Assembly: GCF_009852415.1 (NCBI RefSeq)
Contig: NZ_WOXS01000002.1
Location: forward strand, 992,001 to 1,056,000
Length of the DNA stretch: 64,000 bases
Direction: 5' to 3'
From: Streptomyces sp. Tu 3180
GTDB taxonomy: Bacteria > Actinomycetota > Actinomycetes > Streptomycetales > Streptomycetaceae
Of this stretch, positions 53,478 to 61,649 are shown in pieces. Below the pieces are notes generated by a model, which saw nothing but the letters and a program-made list of their open reading frames with translations, made no database searches and was not told the DNA's origin. The number at the start of each line of letters is the position of its first letter. The stretch's first letter is position 1. Both the position numbers and the translations under genes were made by a program.

Positions 53478-53609
53478 GGCAGGACCATCGTGGTCAAGCC
53501 GTCTCGGCCGACCGGGCAGACCGGTCTGCCGACAACGACGACGACAGAGGGGCCGACCTGGTAGGTGGCGACGGACAGGGTGCCACGGCGAGTGGAGAGG
53601 GACTGATCG

Positions 53610-55799
53610 ATGGCAACGCGAGGGGCGGACCGGGAATTCTGGCGCGGGGTGCTCGTCACCGGCGGATCCACCACGATCCCTCGGTGGACGCTCCGTCCGG
53701 TGACGGGCGTCGACGAGCACGAGGCCACGATTTCGGACGACGTCATGAACGCCTTGCGCCGGTTGGCGGAGGATCTCACGCTGCCTCTCGGCTCCGTGAT
53801 GCTGGCCGCGCACGCCAAGGTACTCGCCGCGCTGTCGGGCGAGCACGACGTCACGACCGGCTACGTCGCGGAGAAGGGCGGCCGGCCGTTGCCCTGCCGG
53901 CTGACGACCGCACCCGCATCGTGGCGGGCGCTCCTGGCCGACGCCCATCGCGTCGCGTCGGAACTGCTGTCGCACAAGGACTTTCCGGTCGACGAGCTCA
54001 GGCGCGAGCTGGACCTCACCGAACCGTCGTTCGAGACCGTCCTCTGTCCGAATCCGGCCTTCGGTTCCTGTCCGGTGGGTGTCGCCGGCGATCTCGCCGG
54101 CGACACCGTGCTGTGGATGGCGTTCTCCGAGCACAGGGGCCGTCCCACGCTGCGACTGCGGTACCGGACCGACGTACTCGACGCGGACTGCGCCGCCAGG
54201 ATCGCCGGTTACCACCTCACCGCGCTCGCACTCATCGCAGCGGATCCGGATGCCGAGCACGCGCGGCAGAGCCTGCTTTCCGACGAGGAGCTCCGGTTCC
54301 AGCTGGAGGGGCTGTCCGGACCGCGCCGTACCCTGCCGGACGCCCGGATGCACGAGCTGTTCGAACAGCGGGTGAGGCTGCACCCGCATGCCGTCGCGGC
54401 CGTGCACGGCGACCGGGAGTGGACCTACCAGGAGCTCAACGCTCGCGCCAACCGGCTGGGACGAGCCCTGTTGGCGCGAGGGCTGCGACGCGAAGGTGTC
54501 GTCGCGGTGGTGACCGAGAGGAACCTGGACTGGATGGCCGCGGTCCTCGCGGTCCTCAAGGCCGGAGGCGTGTACCTGCCCGTCGAGCCGCGCTTCCCGG
54601 CCGATCGCATCGCGGCCGTGCTCTCCCGCGCCGAGTGCGGGCTCGTGCTCACCGACCCCGGAAGCACCGACTCGCTCGACCAGGCCCTGGATTCGCTACC
54701 AGGAGTCCGGAAGCTCCTCATCGGCATGGCGTACGACGAGGGCGATCGCGACGACGACCTGGGCATCACCGTCGCACCGGACCAACTCGCCTACATCTAC
54801 TTCACCTCCGGCTCCACTGGAGAGCCCAAGGGCGCGATGTGCGAACACGCGGGCATGCTCAACCACCTCTACGCCAAGATCGAGGACCTGGAGCTCGACG
54901 AGGGACAGGTGGTCGCCCAGACCGCCCCCCAGTGCTTCGACATTTCGCTGTGGCAACTGTTGTCCGCCCTCCTGGTGGGTGGGCGGACCTTGCTGGTCGA
55001 GCAGGAGGTGATCCTGGACGTCCAGCGGTTCGTCGACAGGATCGCCCGCGGTCGGGCCGCCGTGCTCCAAGTCGTGCCGTCATACCTCGAAGTCGTCCTG
55101 ACGTACCTGGAGCAGCACCCGCGCGAGCTGCCCGCCCTGCGGTGCGTGTCCGTCACCGGTGAGGCGTTGAAGAAGGAGCTCACGCAGCGCTGGTTCGCGG
55201 CCGAGCCCGGCATCAAGCTGGTCAACGCCTACGGCTTGACCGAGACCTGCGACGACACCAACCACGAGGTCCTGGACCGGGTGCCGGACCGTGAACGGGT
55301 CCCGCTCGGTCCCCCCGTCAGCAATGTGCACGTCTACGTCGTCGACGAGCACCTGTCACCGGTGCCGCTCGGCGCCCCCGGCGAGATCGTCTTCTCCGGC
55401 GTCTGCGTCGGCCGTGGATACGTCAACGACCCCGACCGCACCGAGCAGGCCTTCATGCCCGATCCGCACCGCGAGGGAACCCGGCTCTACCGCGGTGGCG
55501 ACCGCGGCCGCTGGCTGCCCGAGGGCAAGCTGGAGTTCCTCGGACGTCGCGACACCCAGGTCAAGATCCGTGGCTTCAGGATCGAGATCGGCGAGATCGA
55601 GAACACCCTGCTGCAGGTGCCCGGCGTCCGCGACGGTGCGGTGGTGGTCGCCGGGCGGCCCGACGGGAGCAAGCGCCTCGTGGCCTTCTACTCCGGCCCG
55701 GGGCCGCTTCCCCCGAGGGCCTGCGGGACGGGCTGGGTGCGTCGCTGCCGGCGTACATGGTGCCGTCGGCCTTCCACTGGCGGGAAAGGCTGCCGCTGA
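53610..55799 (+). CDS. NRPS: half condensation domain plus adenylation domain (5' part of a frameshifted gene)
   Basis: 729 residues to a stop reached only because of a frameshift. Residues ~5-250 are the C-terminal lobe of a condensation domain; the lobe with HHxxxDG is absent, so it cannot condense by the usual mechanism. The adenylation domain follows: YIYFTSGSTGEPKGAM (A3), PQCFDISLWQLL (A4), NAYGLTETCDDT (A5), YRGGDRGRW (A7) and GRRDTQVKIRGFRIEIGEIE (A8). Aligned to GrsA, the pocket residues read D-I-W-Q-S-T-A-D-D, whose two Asp suit a diamino acid. Given sbnA and sbnB downstream, the substrate is probably L-Dap. True protein sequence ends about 55714; the remaining ~28 residues are out of frame. 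Confidence 0.85.
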   Translation: MATRGADREFWRGVLVTGGSTTIPRWTLRPVTGVDEHEATISDDVMNALRRLAEDLTLPLGSVMLAAHAKVLAALSGEHDVTTGYVAEKGGRPLPCRLTTAPASWRALLADAHRVASELLSHKDFPVDELRRELDLTEPSFETVLCPNPAFGSCPVGVAGDLAGDTVLWMAFSEHRGRPTLRLRYRTDVLDADCAARIAGYHLTALALIAADPDAEHARQSLLSDEELRFQLEGLSGPRRTLPDARMHELFEQRVRLHPHAVAAVHGDREWTYQELNARANRLGRALLARGLRREGVVAVVTERNLDWMAAVLAVLKAGGVYLPVEPRFPADRIAAVLSRAECGLVLTDPGSTDSLDQALDSLPGVRKLLIGMAYDEGDRDDDLGITVAPDQLAYIYFTSGSTGEPKGAMCEHAGMLNHLYAKIEDLELDEGQVVAQTAPQCFDISLWQLLSALLVGGRTLLVEQEVILDVQRFVDRIARGRAAVLQVVPSYLEVVLTYLEQHPRELPALRCVSVTGEALKKELTQRWFAAEPGIKLVNAYGLTETCDDTNHEVLDRVPDRERVPLGPPVSNVHVYVVDEHLSPVPLGAPGEIVFSGVCVGRGYVNDPDRTEQAFMPDPHREGTRLYRGGDRGRWLPEGKLEFLGRRDTQVKIRGFRIEIGEIENTLLQVPGVRDGAVVVAGRPDGSKRLVAFYSGPGPLPPRACGTGWVRRCRRTWCRRPSTGGKGCR

Positions 55800-56893
55800 C
55801 CGCCAACGGCAAGATCGACAAGAGGGCACTGGCGGCACTCGCGGAAGAACCGGACCTCGTCGAGGACGACGAAGAAAGTCCCCACGCACCGGGCACGCCG
55901 ACCGAGCGGCGGCTGGCGGCCGCTTGGGCGGAGGTGCTCGGCATCCCGCGGGCTCAGATCGATCGACGGGCCCATTTCTTCGACCGAGGCGGCACATCGC
56001 TGTCAGCCGTACGGCTGGCGATCGCCCTGGACCGCACGGTGTCGCTCAAGGACGTGACCCAGCATCCGGTCCTCGCCGATCTGGCCGCGCTGGTCGACGG
56101 CAGGTCCGGTCGGCGTTCCGGGCTGCTTCAGTCGCTGTGCGAACCGGACGGTGCGCCGACCGGTGCCCTGGTGTGCTTCCCCTACGCCGGCGGCAACGCG
56201 GTGAACTTCCAGCCGATGGCCAAGGCGCTGCGGGGCAGCGGGATCGCGGTCTACGCCGTTGAACTGCCCGGTCACGACGTGGCCGTCGAGAGCGAGCCCT
56301 TCGCGTCGCTGGCGGATGTGGTCGCTCAGGTCGTCGCCGAGATCACCGAACGCGGCCTGTCCGGAGTCCTGCTGTGGGGTCACTCGTCGGGCGCGGCTTT
56401 CGCCGTGGAGACGGCCAGGCAGCTGGACGAGCGCGGGGTGGACGTCCGACGGGTCTTCATCGGCGCGCAGTTGCCCGGCGATGCCGCTGACCGGCGCGAC
56501 GCCGTCACCGAGCTGACCGGGCTGAGCGACGCCGAGATCGCCGCGAGGCTGAGCGCGGACAGCGGCTACGCCGAGCTCCACGAGCTGGACGCACGGCGTG
56601 CCGAGCGCATCGGGGCGGCCTACCGGCACGACTGCGTGTCCGCACACCGCTATTTCGCACATCTCCTCGACACTCCCCCGGCGGTGAAACTGTCCGTGCC
56701 GGTCACCGTGGTCGTCACCACTGACGACCCGATCACGGCCGATCACCCGCGACGCCACCGCGACTGGGAGCTCCTCGCGGTCCACGTCGACCTGCACGAA
56801 CTCGCCGAGGGCGGCCATTACTTCCTGCGCAGTCGTCCGGCCGAGGCGGCGCAGGCCGTGCTGCCCGCCGTCGAACTACTGCCTTCTTCCTGA
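55757..56893 (+). CDS. NRPS: end of A domain, carrier and thioesterase domains (3' part of the frameshifted gene)
   Basis: Homology begins before the ATG, at GLRDGLGASLPAYMVPSAF (~55718). Then A10 LTANGKIDKRAL, a carrier domain with the phosphopantetheine Ser in FDRGGTSLSAVRLA, and a type-II-like thioesterase: VCFPYAGGNAVNFQPMA, nucleophile WGHSSGAAFAVET, acid VTTDDP and His in EGGHYFLRS. One extra C in the run at 55710-55714 would fuse it to the upstream frame, giving half-C-A-T-TE of about 1,094 residues. The TE could release Dap or a short peptide, or edit the carrier. The dioxygenase gene follows by 36 bp. Confidence 0.83.
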   Translation: MVPSAFHWRERLPLTANGKIDKRALAALAEEPDLVEDDEESPHAPGTPTERRLAAAWAEVLGIPRAQIDRRAHFFDRGGTSLSAVRLAIALDRTVSLKDVTQHPVLADLAALVDGRSGRRSGLLQSLCEPDGAPTGALVCFPYAGGNAVNFQPMAKALRGSGIAVYAVELPGHDVAVESEPFASLADVVAQVVAEITERGLSGVLLWGHSSGAAFAVETARQLDERGVDVRRVFIGAQLPGDAADRRDAVTELTGLSDAEIAARLSADSGYAELHELDARRAERIGAAYRHDCVSAHRYFAHLLDTPPAVKLSVPVTVVVTTDDPITADHPRRHRDWELLAVHVDLHELAEGGHYFLRSRPAEAAQAVLPAVELLPSS

Positions 56894-56929
56894 GCGGCAC
56901 GCACAGCCGCACACCGAAAGGAGAACAGG

Positions 56930-57937
56930 ATGTCCTCCATATCCCCGGCGTCGCTGCTCGAAGAGGTCGAGATCCGACCCGGCCGACCTCCGGTACTGCG
57001 GGCCGGGGTCACCGGTGACGCGCCGCGCTGGGCAGCCGAGCACCGGGAGGCGCTGCGCGCCGTCGTCGCCGAGCACGGCTGCGTCCTGATCCGCGGCCTC
57101 GGGCTGTGCGACGTGGCCGGGGCCGGTGCCGTCTTCGAGCGGCTGAGCACCGGACTCATGGCCGAGAGGGAGGCCTTCGCGCCCCGGCGGACCTACGCCG
57201 ACGGCGTGTACTCCTCGGCTCAGTGGCCGCCAAACCAGCCGATGTGCATGCACCACGAACAGAGTTACACGCTCGAGTTCCCCGGTCTGATGCTGTTCGC
57301 CTGCCTCGCTGCCCCCCATCAGGGCGGGGCGACCGGAGTGGCTGACGCGGCGGCCGTGCTCGAGGAACTGCCCACCGCGTTGACCGAGCGGTTCGAGCGC
57401 GAGGGGTGGCTGCTCACCCGAAGCTACAACGACGGGATCGGGGCGTCCCTCGTCGAGGCGTTCGGCACCGACGAGCGGGACGCTGTCGAGCGTTACTGCC
57501 GCGCCAACGCGATCGAGTTCGCATGGCAACCCGACGGGGCCCTGCGCACCAGGCAGCGGCGCAGCGCCGTGGCGCGCCATCCGGTCAGCGGGCGACGCTG
57601 CTGGTTCAACCAGGTCGCGTTCCTCAACGAGTGGACCTTGGCCCCCGAGGTCCGCGAGTACCTCGTCGAGGTCTACGGCGCCGACGGGCTGCCGTTCAAC
57701 ACCCGTTTCGGGAGCGGCGACCCGATCGGCGAGGACGTGGTGCAGTTGCTCAACAAGGTCTACGAGACCCACACCGCACGCGAGCCGTGGCAGACCGGCG
57801 ATCTGATGATCGTCGACAACCTGCGCACCGCGCACAGCCGGGAGCCCTTCGAGGGACCGCGCGACGTACTCGTCGCGATGGCCGACCCGGTGCGTCTGTC
57901 CGACTGCTCGCCGGCCTTCGAGGTGACCGCCCGATGA
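56930..57937 (+). CDS. TauD/TfdA-family Fe(II)/2-oxoglutarate dioxygenase (SyrP-like)
   Basis: 335 residues behind GAAAGGAGAACAGG. The facial triad is visible as HxE in MCMHHEQSY and the distal His in NLRTAHSREPFEG, with the 2-oxoglutarate Arg expected shortly after (GPRDV). PGLMLFACLAAPHQGGATGV is typical of the SyrP group that beta-hydroxylates amino acids bound to NRPS carriers. In this cluster it may hydroxylate carrier-bound Dap or a Dap unit of the product (inference). Its stop overlaps the sbnB start (ATGA), so the genes are coupled. Confidence 0.85.
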   Translation: MSSISPASLLEEVEIRPGRPPVLRAGVTGDAPRWAAEHREALRAVVAEHGCVLIRGLGLCDVAGAGAVFERLSTGLMAEREAFAPRRTYADGVYSSAQWPPNQPMCMHHEQSYTLEFPGLMLFACLAAPHQGGATGVADAAAVLEELPTALTERFEREGWLLTRSYNDGIGASLVEAFGTDERDAVERYCRANAIEFAWQPDGALRTRQRRSAVARHPVSGRRCWFNQVAFLNEWTLAPEVREYLVEVYGADGLPFNTRFGSGDPIGEDVVQLLNKVYETHTAREPWQTGDLMIVDNLRTAHSREPFEGPRDVLVAMADPVRLSDCSPAFEVTAR

Positions 57938-59004
57938 CCAGCGTCCCCACCACCGCGACGGCGTCCGCAGCAAGCGGACCGCACACCGTACGACCCTTCG
58001 CGGTGATCTCCGGTGCCCAGGTCCAGCAGGTGCTGGAAGGGCGCGAGAAGCAGATCGTCGAGTTGATCGAAGCCACCTACCGGCTGCACGGCGCCGGTGA
58101 CTCGGTGAACCCGCCGTCGTACTTCCTGCGTTTCCCCGACCGCCCGACCTCCCGGATCATCGCGCTGCCGGCCTCGATCGGCGGGCACCTACGGGTGGAC
58201 GGCGTAAAGTGGATCTCCAGCTTCCCGGAGAACGTTCAGGCCGGTATCCCGAGGGCGTCCGCCGTGCTGATCCTCAACGACCGGGACACCGGCTACCCGT
58301 TCGCCTGCCTGGAGAGTTCCATCATCAGCGCCACCAGGACGGCCGCGTCCGCGGTGCTGGCCGCGGACCGGCTCAGCCGGAACCGGCCACGGCCCATGCG
58401 CGTCGGGTTCTTCGGAACGGGCCTGATCGCCCGCTACATCCACACGTTCCTGGCCGGCAACGACTGGTCGTTCGACGAGACGGGCGTACACGACCTGGCC
58501 GCCGACAGCGCGGCCGGGTTCCGCCGCTACCTCGAGCAGTCGGGCACCACGGGCCGGATCACGGTGCACCACAGCGCCGAGGAGCTGATCCGTGGCAGCG
58601 ACCTGGTGGTCTTCGCCACCGTCGCCGGTGAACCGCACGTCAGCGATCCCGCGTGGTTCTCGCACAATCCCGTGGTTCTGCACGTGTCCCTGCGCGACCT
58701 CGCGCCGGAGGTCGTTCTCGCCTCGGCCAACATCGTGGATGACGTCGAGCACTGCCTGAAGGCCGACACCTCGCCCCATCTGGCCGAGCAGCTCACGGGC
58801 AGCCGGGACTTCCTGCACGGCACGTTGGTCGACGTGATGGCCGGGCGGGTGACGGTGCCGGCGGACCGACCGGTGGTGTTCTCGCCCTTCGGCCTCGGGG
58901 TGCTCGACCTCGCGGTCGGGAAGTACGTCTACGACGCAATGGTCCGCTCCGGAGAACTGCACGTCATCGACAACTTCTTCCACGAACTGAGCCGTTACGG
59001 ATGA
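57934..59004 (+). CDS. sbnB: L-2,3-diaminopropionate biosynthesis protein SbnB
   Basis: 356 residues, ornithine-cyclodeaminase/mu-crystallin family. SbnB oxidatively cleaves N-(1-amino-1-carboxy-2-ethyl)-glutamate (made by SbnA) with NAD+ to give L-Dap and 2-oxoglutarate. Seen: YFLRFPDRPTSRIIALPASI and VDGVKWISSFPENVQAGIPR in the substrate half, the dinucleotide motif VGFFGTGLIARYIHTF, and GVLDLAVGKYVYDAM at the end, a good match to SbnB rather than to ornithine cyclodeaminase. Overlaps the dioxygenase gene by 4 bp. Confidence 0.92.
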   Translation: MTSVPTTATASAASGPHTVRPFAVISGAQVQQVLEGREKQIVELIEATYRLHGAGDSVNPPSYFLRFPDRPTSRIIALPASIGGHLRVDGVKWISSFPENVQAGIPRASAVLILNDRDTGYPFACLESSIISATRTAASAVLAADRLSRNRPRPMRVGFFGTGLIARYIHTFLAGNDWSFDETGVHDLAADSAAGFRRYLEQSGTTGRITVHHSAEELIRGSDLVVFATVAGEPHVSDPAWFSHNPVVLHVSLRDLAPEVVLASANIVDDVEHCLKADTSPHLAEQLTGSRDFLHGTLVDVMAGRVTVPADRPVVFSPFGLGVLDLAVGKYVYDAMVRSGELHVIDNFFHELSRYG

Positions 59005-59044
59005 CCGTCCGCGAGGGCCCTGCCGCAGTGAGGAGGAGACCGCC

Positions 59045-60097
59045 ATGCCCGTCATATCCGCTCCCCATGCCTTCAACGAGTCCCAGCTCTATGTCGACCT
59101 TGAGCCCATCCTCGGGCGCTCCCTGCTCCTGAAGTGCGAGGGCTTCAACTTCGCTGGCTCGATCAAGCTGAAGGCCGCGACCGAGATGGTGGAGACCGCC
59201 GAGCGAGACGGAGACCTCAAGCCGGATTCGATCCTGGTCGAATCCTCGTCCGGCAACCTCGGCGTAGCGCTGAGCATGATCGCGGCGAGCAAGGGCTACC
59301 GGTTCCTGTGCGTGACGGACTCCCGCTGCAACCTGTCGACCAGGCTCCTGATGGAGGCATTGGGCAGCCAGGTGCACACCATCGCCGGCCTGGACGCCAA
59401 AGGCGGCTTCCTGGGCGCGCGGATCGACTACGTCCGTGCGCTGTGCGATTCCGATGACCGGTACGTGTGGCTCAGTCAGTACACCAATCCGAGCAACTGG
59501 AAGGCGCACTACCGCAAGACGGGGCCGGAAATCGCCCAGCACTTCCCGCACCTGGACGTACTGTTCATCGGCGCCGGGACCACCGGGACCCTGATGGGCT
59601 GCGCACGCTACTTCCGCCAGTGGCACCGGCCGGTACGGATCGTCGCAGTGGACAGCGTCGGTTCGGTGACCTTCGGTGGTCCGCCGGGCCGCCGCATGAT
59701 ACCCGGACTCGGCATGAGCATGCCTCCGCCGCTACTCGACGAGTCCTACGTGGATGAGGTGATACGCGTCGAGGAGACGGACACCATCCGTGCGTGCCAT
59801 CGCCTGGCCAGAAGCGGGTTCCTCTTCGGCGGCTCCACCGGCACGGTCGTCAGCGGCGCGGTGCGTTGGCTGGACGACCGTGACACGCGTGGACTCACCG
59901 CGGTGGCCATCGCCCCGGATCTCGGCGAGCGCTACCTCGACACTATCTACCAATCCAATTGGCTGCACGATCTTTACGGCGATGACGTGCTCGACCCCGA
60001 TGAAACGGCCGACGGTCCCCGGGCAGCCGGCCCCGTGCCCACGTTCCAGGAGAGCCGCCCACCGCACCCGCCCGCAAGCCGGCGACGGCGACGGTGA
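59045..60097 (+). CDS. sbnA: L-2,3-diaminopropionate biosynthesis protein SbnA
   Basis: 350 residues behind GAGGAGG. PLP-dependent cysteine-synthase-fold enzyme that joins O-phospho-L-serine to L-glutamate for SbnB. Seen: the PLP lysine K41 in FNFAGSIKLKAATEM, the substrate loop VESSSGNLGVALSM, the phosphate loop FIGAGTTGTLMG and GFLFGGSTGTVVSGA. The last ~35 residues (after LDPDETADG) are Pro/Arg-rich, ending PHPPASRRRRR, and read through sequence that on the other strand belongs to a truncated DUF6228 gene. The native C-terminus may have been replaced at a recombination joint. Confidence 0.92.
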   Translation: MPVISAPHAFNESQLYVDLEPILGRSLLLKCEGFNFAGSIKLKAATEMVETAERDGDLKPDSILVESSSGNLGVALSMIAASKGYRFLCVTDSRCNLSTRLLMEALGSQVHTIAGLDAKGGFLGARIDYVRALCDSDDRYVWLSQYTNPSNWKAHYRKTGPEIAQHFPHLDVLFIGAGTTGTLMGCARYFRQWHRPVRIVAVDSVGSVTFGGPPGRRMIPGLGMSMPPPLLDESYVDEVIRVEETDTIRACHRLARSGFLFGGSTGTVVSGAVRWLDDRDTRGLTAVAIAPDLGERYLDTIYQSNWLHDLYGDDVLDPDETADGPRAAGPVPTFQESRPPHPPASRRRRR

Positions 60098-60377
60098 CGA
60101 ACACCGTCTCGTAGCGGAGGGAGTGCCGCGTGCGCGTTCCTTCCCAGCCCCGGAAGTCTTCGGCGGGTGACGCGAGGAAGGCGTCGAGACCGTCGCCGTC
60201 CCAGGTCTCCACCGAGGTTCCGACACTTCCCCAGGGTCCGCGGGCCCTGATGAGGAAGTCGAGTGCGGGTTCGTCCTCGTACCGCCGGGTCGGCTCCGGG
60301 AGCAGCAGGCGTGCGGGGCCCGGAGTTCCCCACCTGGACCACAGGGCGGCCGGAGTCGTTCCGAGACCTTCGTCCAC
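60080..60377 (-). pseudogene. DUF6228-family protein, C-terminally truncated
   Basis: A GTG start at 60377 leads into DEPALDFLIRARGPWGSVGT, SVETWDGDGLDAFLASPAED and FRGWEGTRTRHSLRYETVFV, which match the first ~100 residues of DUF6228 proteins. Homology then stops and the frame runs on into antisense of sbnA. The missing ~50 residues suggest the gene was cut when the Dap cluster arrived. Confidence 0.6.
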
Positions 60378-60409
60378 GTCAGCGTCCCACCTGCTGACGG
60401 GAGCTTGCC

Positions 60410-60607
60410 GTGAATGGCACCGTCGTCCTCCTCACCACCGCGCTCGTGCTCGTCGTCGCGGTGCCGGCCGCCGCCGGCGCGGGCGGGCTCGCCCGCCTGG
60501 GCGGCGCCACCTACCCCGTCGCCCTCACCCGCGCCGCCACCGCCTTTGCCGCAGTCCTTGCCCTCGTCGCCGCGGTGGCCGGCGCGCTCGCCGGCCTTCT
60601 CACCTGA
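60410..60607 (+). CDS. Small two-segment membrane protein (65 aa)
   Basis: GTG start with GGGAG 6 nt upstream. Two hydrophobic helices (VVLLTTALVLVVAVPAAAG and TAFAAVLALVAAVAGALAGL) joined by a short LARLGGATYP loop. No family recognised; it could be a small hypothetical membrane protein or a remnant. Moderate coding appearance. Confidence 0.45.
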   Translation: MNGTVVLLTTALVLVVAVPAAAGAGGLARLGGATYPVALTRAATAFAAVLALVAAVAGALAGLLT

Positions 60608-60626
60608 TCCGGCTCACTGCTCGCTG

Positions 60627-60964
60627 GCGGACAGCGAAGTCCAGGTGGAACGGGCAGAATTGGCGCTGATGCGCCCCGGCTCGATCCTGCTGAACACCTC
60701 CCGAGGCGGAATCGTCGACGAGCAAGCCCCGGCTGACGCACTACGCGACCCGGCCCACCCCTGACGGCCGCCGCCGTCGACACCTTCGCCCACGAGCACG
60801 CCGCCTTCACCTGCCCGTTGTTCGGCCTGTCCAACGCCCTGCTCACTCCGCACGTCGCCGGGATGGCCCGACGTGCCATGGCCGAGGCCGCCCTCCGCTG
60901 CGCCGACCGCATCGCAGCGCTGCTCGCCGGCCGCCCGGACGGCGTCCCCGTGGTGACGCCGTGA
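60627..60964 (+). pseudogene. D-isomer-specific 2-hydroxyacid dehydrogenase (SerA-like) C-terminal remnant
   Basis: First frame: ELALMRPGSILLNTSRGGIV DEQAPADALRDP (the end of the NAD-binding domain), then a frameshift near 60760. Second frame: LTAAAVDTFAHEHAAFTCPL, NALLTPHVAGMARRAMAEAA and LLAGRPDGVPVVTP to the stop. These are the terminal ~110 residues of a 3-phosphoglycerate-dehydrogenase-like enzyme; the catalytic His of TPHVAG is still there. SerA leads to O-phosphoserine, the SbnA substrate, so it may be a lost part of the Dap cluster. Confidence 0.65.
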
Positions 60965-61649
60965 CGCCTGCGGTCGGCAGGTGACAGCCCGGCAACACCC
61001 CCACCTCCCGGGAAGGACAAGTGCCAAGGAGAGGACCGTCTGGAGGGGTCTTGCTCTTCGGTCTGGCTTTGTTCACGGGTAACGGTTCCGGCTCAACTTC
61101 TGGAAGCAGTCACTGAGTGTTGCAGGCCGGTGAGGTGAACGGGTGGGGCTGGGCGCCGTTCGGGTGCGACAAGGAGATCGACGGGCCAGGGGGATCGGTT
61201 CCTGTCACGGTCGGCGAGTCGCTTGCCGGACGGAAGGGGTTTCGCGCTCCGCAGCAAAGCGAAGGACCGCCAGGGCAGGCCTGGTTGAGCCTGAACGCGG
61301 CGCGCCCTCGCTCTGCCGGCCCTGCGGCGGCGTCCGCGTACTGGGTGGCGGCGGGCCTCCGGCCGTGCGACCGCACGAAAAAGGCCCGGCCCGCCACCAC
61401 GGCGGGGGCGACGGACCGGACCCGCGGACACGGTGTCATGCCCGTCCTCGGCGTGCCGGGTCTGTGGGAGAAGTCACCGTGGAAAGGTTCGGTCGTCGCT
61501 ATCGGGGCCTCGGGCGGTCCGGTGTGCGGTCGTCTTGCGGAGTGTGTGCTACGGGCCGCGGTCCTGGCGGCGTCCCTCAGCCCCAGCGAAGCCGAGGTGT
61601 ATCGCGGCAGTCGGCCTACGAAGGCACAGCTCTGTGTGAAGCTTTCCCC
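60965..61649. other. 685-bp stretch with no supported gene
   Basis: Long open frames exist but their translations are low-complexity and lack motifs. A small hairpin CCCGCC/GGCGGG lies near 61390-61407. The sequence is AT-richer around 61080-61120. Probably decayed DNA at the island's right edge, with the methyltransferase promoter near its end. Confidence 0.35.

Noticed and set aside
51894..54407. 837-codon minus-strand open frame across the Dap cluster
   Set aside because: Complement of two well-supported plus-strand genes; the translation (HGRDGMRVQPHP...) has no family motif and no ribosome site.
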